A DNA stretch of 50,943 bases from Alphaproteobacteria bacterium MarineAlpha9_Bin6 (GTDB taxonomy: Bacteria; Pseudomonadota; Alphaproteobacteria; UBA7887): the NCBI GenBank assembly GCA_002937585.1, contig PTKE01000010.1:1-50943 (forward strand). Direction: 5' to 3'. The notes below the pieces were generated by a model. The model ran no database searches and was not told the DNA's origin. It saw only the letters and a program-made list of their open reading frames with translations. Shown in pieces: positions 24,771 to 33,387 of this stretch (position 1 is its first letter; each line of letters opens with the position of its first letter). Made by a program: the position numbers and the translations under genes.

Positions 24771-26429
24771 TTACTTTCTGGGAGAACTAGACAGAGCGCT
24801 AAAACGCACCGCAAGTGGTGTGAACCCCCCCCGATCCATCTGCTGAATAAGGGCGCGTTTCAATATCTTACCACTCGCAGTTAAAGGAAAATCAGGCAGC
24901 ACTGCGTAATATTCCGGCATGTCATAGATAGACAGGCCAGACGAGTGCAAGAAACTGAGGATTTTATCCGGTTCGGGCATGTCGCCAGCCGCAGGTACGA
25001 TCGTCAGACAAACTTTTTCACCAAGCCTCTTATCCGCTACTGGTATTACCGCTGCCTTTTCGATCGCCGGATGCCGCACCGCTAGGTCTTCTATCTTGCG
25101 AGGATGAATGTTTCGGCCTCCTCGTATAATGATTTCTTTGAGCCTGCCAACAACTTCCAAGTTTCCTGATGAATCAAGCCGTCCTAGGTCGCCACTCATG
25201 AACCAACCATCTCGATTAAAGGAGTTCTCGGTTGAAGTTTGATCACCAAAATAGCCCAGCATCAATGCCGCACCTCGACCCCCTATTTCTCCAACCTCTC
25301 CCACTGCCAAGGATTGGTCCCTATCATCCGGATCAAAAATCTTTACCTGGTAAGACGGGCCGCCTCGACCACAAGTCGAAACAATGGTGTCAGTATCGTC
25401 TTCAGGATGGGTATACTGATGCGAAGAATTTTCAGTCATTCCGTAGACATTTTGAGGCGTAATACCTTGTGAGAAAAACTCCTCCGCAATTGTTCGGGGA
25501 ATTGGTGCTCCCGCCATATAAAAAACTTTTATCGACCCAAAAGAATCTGAACACCGTGCACGCTGCTGCGCGAGAAGGTCTATCGCATGAGTGGGTACGC
25601 CCATTACATAGCTTGCGCGCACTTCACTAATCCAATCGAAAGATTCCATACCTTCGGAGGGATCATTAACTACAAATTCCGCTCCTGCAATTAGGGCCTG
25701 AGCAAAACCAACCCACGCAATGTGATGTGAAAGCGGACTCAACGAAAGTAGAACCGTATCCCGACCGTGGCGCCAATCCGTTACTAAATCTCGCGCGTTG
25801 GCGAGGATAGTATTGTCGCTGTGCATTACACCTTTTGGCTTTCCGGTGGTGCCGGATGTAAAGGCGAGGTAACAAATTTTGTCCGCGCCCAAGTCAGGGA
25901 GCACAGAATTATCAGTTCCGTCCTCCCAACTTGGTAAATCTTCTGACCGCCCCCGTTTTTTAGGAATTAAAAAGCAAGCACGATGCGTGGTTTTTTCCCG
26001 AATCAACTCAATCAAATCACCCCCGTCTGCACTCCATCCTTTCTCAGCTATTACCGCGGCAGCGTCGATTTCATTAACAAGTGACAACATTTCAGAAACT
26101 GTATAATTCCGGTGCAGCGAGGGGTTACAGATATATCCATTTCGGGAGCAAGCCAACATCACTACTACCGATTCCACCCGGTTTGACAGTGCCATCGCCA
26201 CTCGATCACCAGCTGTCAGACCAGCTTCTGCTAATGTGCCAGCGATTGCCCGAGACCATTGCTCTACCTGGCGCCAGGTAAGGCGCCTCCCGCTATCGCG
26301 AAGTGCATAATCATCCGGGATCGTCCTCGCCTGACGTGCAGCATGGTCGTATAACCCCTCGTCACGCCAAAGGCCTTGCTCGTAATAACGTCTGGCAGTT
26401 ATCGGGTCATGGAGGGTCAACAACGGCAT
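24771..26429 (-). CDS. AMP-forming acyl-CoA ligase (cyclohexanecarboxylate-CoA ligase-like)
   Basis: The 552-residue ANL-superfamily enzyme activates a carboxylic acid to its CoA thioester through an acyl-AMP. Motifs in order: P-loop FTSGTTGKPKGVMHS (about 196-210), YGMTENS (about 346), SGDLGRLD (about 425), hinge GRLKEIIIRGGRNIHP, and the C-terminal catalytic Lys in LTASGKILKRAL. The sequence resembles cyclohexanecarboxylate-CoA ligases of the AliA group. It starts three bases after the stop of the BadI-like crotonase, so both are co-translated. Together they suggest use of an alicyclic or related acid. Confidence 0.87.
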   Translation of the reverse strand: MPLLTLHDPITARRYYEQGLWRDEGLYDHAARQARTIPDDYALRDSGRRLTWRQVEQWSRAIAGTLAEAGLTAGDRVAMALSNRVESVVVMLACSRNGYICNPSLHRNYTVSEMLSLVNEIDAAAVIAEKGWSADGGDLIELIREKTTHRACFLIPKKRGRSEDLPSWEDGTDNSVLPDLGADKICYLAFTSGTTGKPKGVMHSDNTILANARDLVTDWRHGRDTVLLSLSPLSHHIAWVGFAQALIAGAEFVVNDPSEGMESFDWISEVRASYVMGVPTHAIDLLAQQRARCSDSFGSIKVFYMAGAPIPRTIAEEFFSQGITPQNVYGMTENSSHQYTHPEDDTDTIVSTCGRGGPSYQVKIFDPDDRDQSLAVGEVGEIGGRGAALMLGYFGDQTSTENSFNRDGWFMSGDLGRLDSSGNLEVVGRLKEIIIRGGRNIHPRKIEDLAVRHPAIEKAAVIPVADKRLGEKVCLTIVPAAGDMPEPDKILSFLHSSGLSIYDMPEYYAVLPDFPLTASGKILKRALIQQMDRGGFTPLAVRFSALSSSPRK

Positions 26430-26432
26430 TTA

Positions 26433-27212
26433 TTAGTGGCCGAATTTATCCGTGTTCGGAGGACGTTTTTCACCGAACGCAGCACTCAACTCTGCCGCTT
26501 CCTCACTATTAAGGTACTGGCGCAACAGCAAATCGTGCGCTAGGCGAGCGAGTCCACCAACGCCCCCATGACGCGCGTTGAACGAGGCCTTTAGTGAAGC
26601 CAGAGCAACCGAACCACGGGCAGCCACCTCCAGAGCATAATCTCGCGTTGCTCCCTCAAGCTCCTCATCCGGGACTACCCGATTAATCAGGCCCATCTCA
26701 CGAGCATCTTCCGCAGTTAGCTTCGGGTTGGTGTACCACATTTCCTTCGCTCGCTTCTTTCCAACCAAATCCTCCAGATACCAAGTGCCATATCCAGCAT
26801 CGAATGAGCCCATCATCGGTCCCACTTGCCGAAAAATTGCGCTTTCCTTTGCAATGGTCAGGTCGCAAACCATTTGCAACACATTCCCGCCCCCAACAGC
26901 AAACCCGTTTACGCTGGCAATGACCGGTTTTTGAGTCTTGTCTATTGCTTCATACATTTCCAAGGTAGGCAACACACCCGCATAAAGGTTTGTATCCTCC
27001 ATGCCCTCTTTACGACCACCTATACAGAAAAACTTGTTCCCAGCGCCGCTCAATACCAATACTTTAGTACGTGTTTCTCGGCTGGAATCATTTACACAAT
27101 CACGAATCTCGTGACACATGATCGGTGTGAACATGTTCCCATCTTTAGGGCGGTTAAGGGTCAACCAAGCAATTGGCCCATCTTCTCGATATAGAATTTC
27201 GGTGTATGCCAC
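26433..27212 (-). CDS. Crotonase-family protein, BadI/MenB-like ring hydrolase or cyclase
   Basis: The 259-residue crotonase is closest in pattern to BadI (2-ketocyclohexanecarboxyl-CoA hydrolase) and MenB rather than to plain enoyl-CoA hydratases. It has VNGFAVGGGNVLQMVCDLTIA, IFRQVGPMMGSFDAGYGTWYLE and the following KRAKEMWY. The GSFDAGYG loop is typical of ring-opening or ring-closing crotonases. The usual pair of catalytic Glu residues of hydratases is absent. It starts with GTG after a strong GGGGAGG, 30 bases from a 12-bp palindrome, and is the first gene of a two-gene operon with the ligase. The substrate is inferred, not shown. Confidence 0.86.
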   Translation of the reverse strand: MAYTEILYREDGPIAWLTLNRPKDGNMFTPIMCHEIRDCVNDSSRETRTKVLVLSGAGNKFFCIGGRKEGMEDTNLYAGVLPTLEMYEAIDKTQKPVIASVNGFAVGGGNVLQMVCDLTIAKESAIFRQVGPMMGSFDAGYGTWYLEDLVGKKRAKEMWYTNPKLTAEDAREMGLINRVVPDEELEGATRDYALEVAARGSVALASLKASFNARHGGVGGLARLAHDLLLRQYLNSEEAAELSAAFGEKRPPNTDKFGH

Positions 27213-27241
27213 GTTCCCTCCCCTTATGGCTTCGTGAAATC

Positions 27242-27253
27242 ACGCTTAAGCGT
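27242..27253. promoter_or_regulatory. Perfect 12-bp palindrome, possible operator
   Basis: ACGCTTAAGCGT is a perfect palindrome centred about 35 bases upstream of the BadI-like start codon, in the only promoter region of the crotonase/ligase operon. The position suits a repressor dimer site. No adjacent regulator gene was found, so the binding protein is unknown. Confidence 0.4.
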
Positions 27254-27303
27254 TGCGACTATTCCGAAGACCTAACCTTTTAAAACTAACCACTATGTTT
27301 AAT

Positions 27304-27774
27304 TTAGTGACCGAAAGAGGCAACGCCTCGCTTTTCAAAAAATTGCTGGTGATAGTCCTCAGCCATCCAAAAGTCACCAACAGACTCAATGGTAGTCGCG
27401 ATGGCGTGAGCAAAACGTCCTGATTGTTCAAGCGCTGCCTTGGATGTGTCGGCACTAGTGCCTTGAGCCTCAGTATGCGTAAAAATAACAGTCCGGTACT
27501 GGCTGCCCGTGTCTGGTCCCTGTCGGTTGACTTGGGTCGGATCATGAATTTTCCAAAACAAGTCCAATAACTGCTCGTAACTAACCTGCTCTGGATTGAA
27601 AAGCACTCGTACAACCTCAGCGTGGCCTGTCCTGCCGGTACATACCTGTTCATAGGTGGGATTCGAAACTTGGCCGCCACAATATCCAACCGAGGTCTCT
27701 ACCACCCCCGGAACCTCCCCGAATGCAGCCTCAACACCCCAAAAACAACCCGCCCCAAACGTTGCCTGTTCCAT
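27304..27774 (-). CDS. msrA: Peptide-methionine (S)-S-oxide reductase
   Basis: MsrA repairs methionine-S-sulfoxide in proteins. The 156-residue protein has the catalytic Cys10 in GAGCFWGVEAAF, then VGYCGGQVSNPTYEQVCTGRTGHAE, FWKIHDPTQVNRQGPDTGSQYRT and AEDYHQQF near the end. It lacks a C-terminal MsrB fusion. ATG 27774 is preferred over the adjacent TTG 27777. It is transcribed away from RidA with a 150-base region between them, and upstream of, but separate from, the ligase operon. Confidence 0.93.
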   Translation of the reverse strand: MEQATFGAGCFWGVEAAFGEVPGVVETSVGYCGGQVSNPTYEQVCTGRTGHAEVVRVLFNPEQVSYEQLLDLFWKIHDPTQVNRQGPDTGSQYRTVIFTHTEAQGTSADTSKAALEQSGRFAHAIATTIESVGDFWMAEDYHQQFFEKRGVASFGH

Positions 27775-27924
27775 CAAAATCTCATTTCTTGTCCGGTTCC
27801 CGGGCAGACGCGCCCCACACTCCCCTTATTTGCCTCTCAAAAGCGCCGATGGCAAGTAGGACTCGATCCGATTCCGCGTTTCAATAAAATAGTCTATGAT
27901 CCCTCGAAACCTTAGGAGACGGTT

Positions 27925-28392
27925 ATGGTGGGGAAAATCGACAGACGACTGCAGGAAATGGGTATCGTATTGCCCAATCCCGCATCGCCTGCGGCGAATT
28001 ACGTACCATTCGTAATTTCCGGATCGTTGGTCTTTATTGCGGGCCAGATTCCGTTTTGGAATGGCGAAATTCTGCATATCGGCAAGGTCGGTGCAGAAAT
28101 TTCTATCGAAGAAGCTAAGCAAGCGGCCCGAGTATGCGGACTCAATTTGATTGCACAGTTGAAAGCTGCCTGCGCTGGAGACCTTGACCGGGTCAAACGG
28201 TGCGTCAAGATTGGTGTATTCGTGAACTGCGTCGATGGTTTCAAACAACAACCCGAAATCGCTAATGGCGTCTCTGACCTCTTGGTCGAGCTATTTGGTG
28301 ACGCTGGACGTCATGCACGTTTTGCGGTTGGCACCAATGCATTGCCAAGAAATTGCGCCACCGAATCCGATGGCATATTTGAAATCTTCTAG
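27925..28392 (+). CDS. RidA/YjgF family enamine/imine deaminase
   Basis: The 155-residue protein is a long-form RidA (LPNPASPAANYVPFVISGSLVFIAGQIP ... FVNCVDGF ... GRHARFAVGTNALPRNCATE). The Arg of the RidA active site is present in GRHARFAV. RidA enzymes hydrolyse reactive enamines such as 2-aminoacrylate made by PLP enzymes. It precedes a PLP-dependent aminotransferase by 37 bases, which makes functional sense. AGGAG is seven bases before the ATG. Confidence 0.9.
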   Translation: MVGKIDRRLQEMGIVLPNPASPAANYVPFVISGSLVFIAGQIPFWNGEILHIGKVGAEISIEEAKQAARVCGLNLIAQLKAACAGDLDRVKRCVKIGVFVNCVDGFKQQPEIANGVSDLLVELFGDAGRHARFAVGTNALPRNCATESDGIFEIF

Positions 28393-28429
28393 CCCAGCTA
28401 ACCCGATTGCCGAAGAGGAAGAATAGGTT

Positions 28430-29836
28430 ATGACCAGCCCCGACACGAACCGCAATATTTCGCTTGAGGAAATGGACAAGCAAAGTTTGCTTCATCCATA
28501 CACCTCGATTACAGACCACCTAGACAAGGGACCTGTAGTTATAATCAAAGGTCACGCAGCCCGGGTCACGGACAGCCGTGGCCGGGACTATATCGATTCC
28601 ATGGGTGGGCTATGGTGCGTTAATATTGGCCACGGTCGGCAGGAAATGGTCGACGCCATTACCGCGCAGGCACAGGAAATCGCTTACTACCATCTTTTTT
28701 TCTCGATGGCCAACGAGCCTGCAATCCGCCTGGCTGACAAGGTACTACAACTCATGCCTGACCACATGAGCAAAGTTTTTTTCTGTAATTCGGGATCAGA
28801 GGCCAACGATACGCAAGTAAAAATTGCCTGGTACTACAATAATTTACGCGGAAAACCGGAAAAGAAGAAAATCATTGCCCGGAAACTTGGTTATCATGGA
28901 GTTACAGCCGTCGCAGCGAGCATGACTGGCCTTCCCCAACTCCACAAATCCTTCAATTTACCGTTGGATGGCTTCCTCCACGTGTCGGCACCACATCACT
29001 ATTGGAATGCAGCTAATGGAGAGACCGAGAGGGAGTTCTCAAAGCGTCTTGCGAAAGAATTAGACTCCTTAATTGAACATGAAGACCCAACCACTATCGC
29101 AGCATTCATCGCGGAACCAGTAATGGGCGCAGGTGGCGTAGTACCTCCACCAGACGGCTATTTCTCTGAAATCCAAAAGGTCCTCAAAAAACACGACATT
29201 TTATTTATTGCCGATGAGGTAATTTGTGGATTTGGTCGACTGGGGACCATGTTCGGTACCAACCTTTACCAACTTGAACCAGACATGATGACCCTCGCCA
29301 AAGGGCTAACCAGTGCCTACGTACCAATGTCGGCCGCAGTTATCTCTGAGAAAGTGTGGGACGTTCTTAAATCTGGATCGCCAGAGACGGGTCCATTTGC
29401 GCATGGATACACATATGGTGGCCACCCCCTAGCTGCGGCTGCCGGACTCAAGACAATTGAAATAATGGAGCGGGAGAACCTAGTCGACCATGCTCATAAA
29501 GTAGGTGCATACCTGCAACGCAGGCTTCGCGAGACCTTTAGCGAGAATCCTCTGGTTGGCGAAGTGCGAGGGGTAGGATTAATGGCAGGAGTCGAACTAG
29601 TGGCTGATAAGGACAAAAAAATACCTTTTGAACCCTCAGTTCAAATTGGCCCACGTGTTACCCAATTGTTAATGGAAGAAGGTGTGATCCATAGAGCAAT
29701 CAATAATACCATCGCTTTCTCTCCACCACTAGTCATAACCGAAACTGACATAGATGAAATGCTAGACCGTTGCCAACGTGGAGTTAAAAAAATGGCGGAT
29801 CAGTTAGTAGGCGAAGGGATGTGGAAAGCCGCTTGA
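28430..29836 (+). CDS. Class III PLP-dependent aminotransferase (omega-amino acid--pyruvate type)
   Basis: The 468-residue enzyme has the PLP-binding pattern NSGSEANDTQVK (120-131), ADEVICGFGRLG (Asp262) and the Schiff-base Lys291 in LAKGLTSAYVPMSA. The N-terminal LLHPYTSITDH and MGGLWCVNIGHGR are typical of omega-transaminases acting on beta-alanine, GABA, polyamine or taurine-like amines with pyruvate as acceptor. The precise donor cannot be read. It is preceded by GAGGAAG and overlaps or abuts the downstream N-acyltransferase gene, forming a RidA-aminotransferase-acyltransferase operon. Confidence 0.92.
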   Translation: MTSPDTNRNISLEEMDKQSLLHPYTSITDHLDKGPVVIIKGHAARVTDSRGRDYIDSMGGLWCVNIGHGRQEMVDAITAQAQEIAYYHLFFSMANEPAIRLADKVLQLMPDHMSKVFFCNSGSEANDTQVKIAWYYNNLRGKPEKKKIIARKLGYHGVTAVAASMTGLPQLHKSFNLPLDGFLHVSAPHHYWNAANGETEREFSKRLAKELDSLIEHEDPTTIAAFIAEPVMGAGGVVPPPDGYFSEIQKVLKKHDILFIADEVICGFGRLGTMFGTNLYQLEPDMMTLAKGLTSAYVPMSAAVISEKVWDVLKSGSPETGPFAHGYTYGGHPLAAAAGLKTIEIMERENLVDHAHKVGAYLQRRLRETFSENPLVGEVRGVGLMAGVELVADKDKKIPFEPSVQIGPRVTQLLMEEGVIHRAINNTIAFSPPLVITETDIDEMLDRCQRGVKKMADQLVGEGMWKAA

Positions 29837-31044
29837 AGAGTTTTCCCATCGCCACCCCATCGACGAGTCCCACGGTAGATCATACTCTCACTGCTCGGAC
29901 CGTGTCGTGTCTATCGGAGGTGAACGCAGACGAATGGAATGCCTGTGCAGGGAATACCAATCCGTTTCTTTCTCACGCTTTTCTTTATGCACTTGAGGAG
30001 AGTGGCTCCTGCACGGCAGAGACGGGATGGCTACCCCAACACTTACTATTAGAGGATCATGACAATGAGTTAGTTGGCGCAATGCCGATGTACGTCAAAG
30101 GCCACTCGCAGGGCGAATACGTTTTCGATCATAATTGGGCTCACGTTTATGAAAAAGCCGGCGGACATTATTACCCTAAGCTCCAGGTGTCGGTACCATT
30201 TACACCAGCTACCGGCCCACGTTTACTTGTACCGCCTGGTAAAGACCAAGAACGAAATCGTCGGCTTCTGATCCGTGCAGCCACCCAAATCGCGGACAAA
30301 CTTGGTGTCTCTTCTCTCCACGTGACCTTTGCCACGAAATCCGAGTGGACATTAATGGGCGATACCGGCCTGCTGCAAAGAACAGGAGAACAATTCCACT
30401 GGAAAAACGCTGGCTATGTAAATTTTAACGAGTTCCTCGAAAACCTCACTTCCCGCAAGCGAAAATCGATCCGAAAGGAACGCGCTCGCGCTCTCGCTGA
30501 TGGCATCGAAATCGAGACACTCACTGGCGACAGCCTAAAAACAGAACATTGGGACGCTTTCTTCAACTTTTACACAGATACCGGAAACCGAAAGTGGGGC
30601 ATCCCATATTTGACACGGGCCTTTTTTGATTTGATCCACGAACACATGAGAGACAGCATTGCTCTGGTAATGTGCCAACGAAACGGTCGTTATATTGCTG
30701 GTGCACTCAATTTCATTGGTGCTGACACACTTTTTGGTCGCCACTGGGGCTGCATTGAAGAGCGCGACTGCCTTCATTTCGAAGCTTGCTATTACCGCGC
30801 CATTGATTTTGCCATTGAAAGAGGACTCAGGCACGTCGAGGCTGGCGCCCAAGGCTCACACAAGATCCACCGCGGTTATCTTCCGCGCCTTACATATAGT
30901 GCACACTGGATTCGAAACGAACATTTCCGACAGGCAGTTGAGGCATACTTAAATCAGGAACGTGAGGATGTTGAATCGCACGTCGACGCTATCGAATTTA
31001 ACTATTCGCCATTCCGTCAAACCGACGAAATCAGGAATACGTAG
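29821..31044 (+). CDS. GNAT-fold N-acyltransferase (DUF482/COG3146 type)
   Basis: The 407-residue protein matches the COG3146 group of predicted N-acyltransferases with a FemAB-like double GNAT fold: NPFLSHAFLYALEESGSC near the start, DHNWAHVYEKAGGHYYPKLQVSVPFTPATGPRLL split over the first half, RKRKSIRKER in the middle and EAGAQGSHKIHRGYLP near the end. Function is unknown; aminoacyl or acyl transfer is inferred. Start is uncertain: GTG 29821 gives a 16-base overlap with the aminotransferase, while TTG 29833 overlaps its TGA and has GGAAAG upstream. Both keep the whole domain. Confidence 0.85.
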   Translation: MESRLKSFPIATPSTSPTVDHTLTARTVSCLSEVNADEWNACAGNTNPFLSHAFLYALEESGSCTAETGWLPQHLLLEDHDNELVGAMPMYVKGHSQGEYVFDHNWAHVYEKAGGHYYPKLQVSVPFTPATGPRLLVPPGKDQERNRRLLIRAATQIADKLGVSSLHVTFATKSEWTLMGDTGLLQRTGEQFHWKNAGYVNFNEFLENLTSRKRKSIRKERARALADGIEIETLTGDSLKTEHWDAFFNFYTDTGNRKWGIPYLTRAFFDLIHEHMRDSIALVMCQRNGRYIAGALNFIGADTLFGRHWGCIEERDCLHFEACYYRAIDFAIERGLRHVEAGAQGSHKIHRGYLPRLTYSAHWIRNEHFRQAVEAYLNQEREDVESHVDAIEFNYSPFRQTDEIRNT

Positions 31045-31109
31045 TTAAATTTCTATAGGACATAGCATACCCAAATCCAAGCAATACTAGGCAAGGGAGG
31101 ATTTTAACC

Positions 31110-32219
31110 ATGCAGACTAAGGCCGCTGTAGCTCACAAATCGGGTGAACCACTCACCATCGAGACCCTCGAGCTCAGTGGTCCTAAGGACGGCGAATGTC
31201 TGGTTGAAATTAAGGCAACGGGCGTTTGCCATACCGATGAATTCACTCTGTCGGGAGCAGACCCTGAAGGATTATTCCCGGCGATCCTTGGCCACGAAGG
31301 TGCTGGCGTAATTGTGGAAGTTGGGCCTAGGGTAAGTGGCCTCAAGAAAGGGGATCACGTGATCCCGCTATACACCCCTGAATGTCGACATTGTGAATAC
31401 TGCCTTAGTGGAAAGACCAATCTTTGCCAGGCAATCCGTGTTACCCAGGGCCAAGGTGTGATGCCCGACGGCACTAGCAGGTTCAACTTAGGTAAGGATA
31501 AAATTTATCACTACATGGGCACATCGACCTTTGCCAATTTCACAGTAGTACCTGAAATCGCACTCGCAAAAATTCGTGACGATGCTCCGTTTGAGAAGGT
31601 CTGCTACATCGGCTGCGGGGTCACTACCGGACTCGGTGCAGTAATGAACACAGCTAAGGTACAACCCGGCGACAATGTAGTGGTATTTGGCCTTGGTGGT
31701 ATCGGACTTAATGTAATACAGGGTGCGCGAATCGCCGGCGCCGACATGATAGTCGGCGTTGATATTAATCCATCAAAACAATCTTTAGCCGAAAAATTTG
31801 GAATGACTCATTTCGTCAACCCATCCGAGACCAAAGAGGATTTAGTCCCATATTTAGTGGACCTGACAAACGGCGGCGCAGATTACAGTTTTGAGTGCAT
31901 CGGCAATGTGGAAATTATGCGCCAAGCGTTAGAGTGCTGCCATAAGGGATGGGGGACCTCAATTATCATAGGAGTTGCTGGAGCTGGGCAGGAAATCTCT
32001 ACCCGCCCATTCCAGTTGGTCACAGGAAGAACCTGGAAGGGCACTGCCTTTGGGGGCGCAAAGGGACGCACCGACGTTCCGAAGATAGTAGACTGGTACA
32101 TGGACGATAAAATTAATATCGACGATTTGATAACCCATACCTTGCCACTGGAGGATATCAATAAAGGATTCGAACTGATGCGAAGTGGGGAATCAATCCG
32201 AAGTGTAGTCGTGTTTTAA
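31110..32219 (+). CDS. frmA: S-(hydroxymethyl)glutathione dehydrogenase / class III alcohol dehydrogenase
   Basis: FrmA oxidises S-hydroxymethylglutathione, formed from formaldehyde and glutathione, with NAD+. The 369-residue protein has the catalytic zinc ligands Cys40 (GVCHTDEFTLSG), His62 (GHEGAG) and Cys169 (IGCGVTTG), the structural zinc lobe Cys92-Cys95-Cys98-Cys106, and the nucleotide loop GLGGIG (194-199). The class III pattern continues to the end. A strong GGGAGG lies upstream of ATG 31110. No S-formylglutathione hydrolase gene is adjacent. Confidence 0.95.
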   Translation: MQTKAAVAHKSGEPLTIETLELSGPKDGECLVEIKATGVCHTDEFTLSGADPEGLFPAILGHEGAGVIVEVGPRVSGLKKGDHVIPLYTPECRHCEYCLSGKTNLCQAIRVTQGQGVMPDGTSRFNLGKDKIYHYMGTSTFANFTVVPEIALAKIRDDAPFEKVCYIGCGVTTGLGAVMNTAKVQPGDNVVVFGLGGIGLNVIQGARIAGADMIVGVDINPSKQSLAEKFGMTHFVNPSETKEDLVPYLVDLTNGGADYSFECIGNVEIMRQALECCHKGWGTSIIIGVAGAGQEISTRPFQLVTGRTWKGTAFGGAKGRTDVPKIVDWYMDDKINIDDLITHTLPLEDINKGFELMRSGESIRSVVVF

Positions 32220-32364
32220 TAGCCATAGAACTTAAGGTACGAAGTTTAAAACATATAGAAATCCGATAATAGCAAGCTTAAAGTAATATTATTGTTCGGG
32301 AGTACGCCGTCATCAGGATTACAGAAACCAGACATGTCGACAAGACGCTAGCTAGTGGTGCGTA

Positions 32365-32571
32365 ATGCCTCCGAGACTACCTCCAGAAGCACCCCTAGAA
32401 CCGCCGCCTATCATTGTGCCGGATACAGAACCAGATTCACCGCTAGATCCAAATTATGACCCGGATGAGGATGCACCGATAGTGCCCCCACCGGTACCCG
32501 ATCAACCTTGGCGGGATCCACCGCCTGCAGCAAGCCAAACAAATTGGCAAAAAGCAAAATTAAGAACGTAG
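32365..32571 (+). CDS. Small proline-rich acidic hypothetical protein
   Basis: This 68-codon frame encodes a protein with 22 prolines and many Asp/Glu, for example EPPPIIVPDTEPDSPLDP. It has no signal peptide, and no good Shine-Dalgarno precedes the ATG. I do not recognise a family. The composition could reflect a real, disordered protein or a chance frame in the gap between frmA and the convergent hydratase gene. The rest of the gap (32220-32364) shows nothing recognisable. Confidence 0.35.
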   Translation: MPPRLPPEAPLEPPPIIVPDTEPDSPLDPNYDPDEDAPIVPPPVPDQPWRDPPPAASQTNWQKAKLRT

Positions 32572-32592
32572 AATCACCGAAATGTGGGGGGC

Positions 32593-33387
32593 CTAAGGAA
32601 ACTGAGCTTGAGCTCGACCTAGACCTTCAATGTCAATTTCAACCTTATCCCCCATTTGAACCCACTTAGTCTCAACAACACTGCCAAGTAAAATAAACTC
32701 GCCCGGCGCTAGAACCTTGCCCCGCTGGACAAACAAATTCGCTAACCAGGCGAGAGCAGTAAAGGGGTGTCCCATGATATCACCGCCCCTGCCACGACCA
32801 ACCTCAATGCCATTGATGCGCATATAGCCAGCTATCGAGGCAAGATCCAGTAACCGCCAATCTCTTACTGGATCGCCCAGCACACATCCTGCATCAAAAA
32901 AATCGTCGGCGATTAAAGTGGGAGCACCCAGCGATGCATAGTTATCGTATCGATCATCTACTATCTCAATGGCCGGCATTACCTGCGCAACAGCCCCGGC
33001 CACGGAGTTAGCATTATGAGAACCACCTCCGGAATCGAGCGGCGCACCAAGTCTAACAGCAATTTCACATTCCACTCCAACGTGGCGGTAATCTTCATGT
33101 TCAAAAATACCTTCAACATTTTGCGCAGTAGAAGCAAACACTCCGCCTGCGCATGGGTTCCTGATATTTAGAAAATCTTGCATCACCGATGTTGTGCAGC
33201 CAATTTTATGGCCTGCTACTCTGCCAAATTTTGTACGCCTCAAACATTCATGAAGATCGTCCTGGATCAAATAGGCTTCGGTTTCGTTAACGGGACGGCA
33301 TGAGTCCGGTAGTTCATCGATCGTAGACCCGTCCAAACGACTACGGCTAAGTAGAGCCGCAGCGCGATGGATCTGCGCCGGGTTCAT
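32593..33387 (-). CDS. 2-keto-4-pentenoate hydratase-like protein (MhpD/FAH family)
   Basis: The 264-residue protein belongs to the MhpD branch of the fumarylacetoacetase-like fold. VECEIAVRLGAPL (about 104-116) provides two metal-binding Glu residues; KIGCTTSVMQDFLNI and the C-terminal GEFILLGSVVETKWVQMGDKVEIDIEGLG fit the family. Members hydrate 2-hydroxypenta-2,4-dienoate in aromatic meta-cleavage pathways or decarboxylate related acids. No aldolase or ring dioxygenase is nearby, so the pathway is unclear. It overlaps phzF by four bases (ATGA). Confidence 0.88.
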   Translation of the reverse strand: MNPAQIHRAAALLSRSRLDGSTIDELPDSCRPVNETEAYLIQDDLHECLRRTKFGRVAGHKIGCTTSVMQDFLNIRNPCAGGVFASTAQNVEGIFEHEDYRHVGVECEIAVRLGAPLDSGGGSHNANSVAGAVAQVMPAIEIVDDRYDNYASLGAPTLIADDFFDAGCVLGDPVRDWRLLDLASIAGYMRINGIEVGRGRGGDIMGHPFTALAWLANLFVQRGKVLAPGEFILLGSVVETKWVQMGDKVEIDIEGLGRAQAQFP

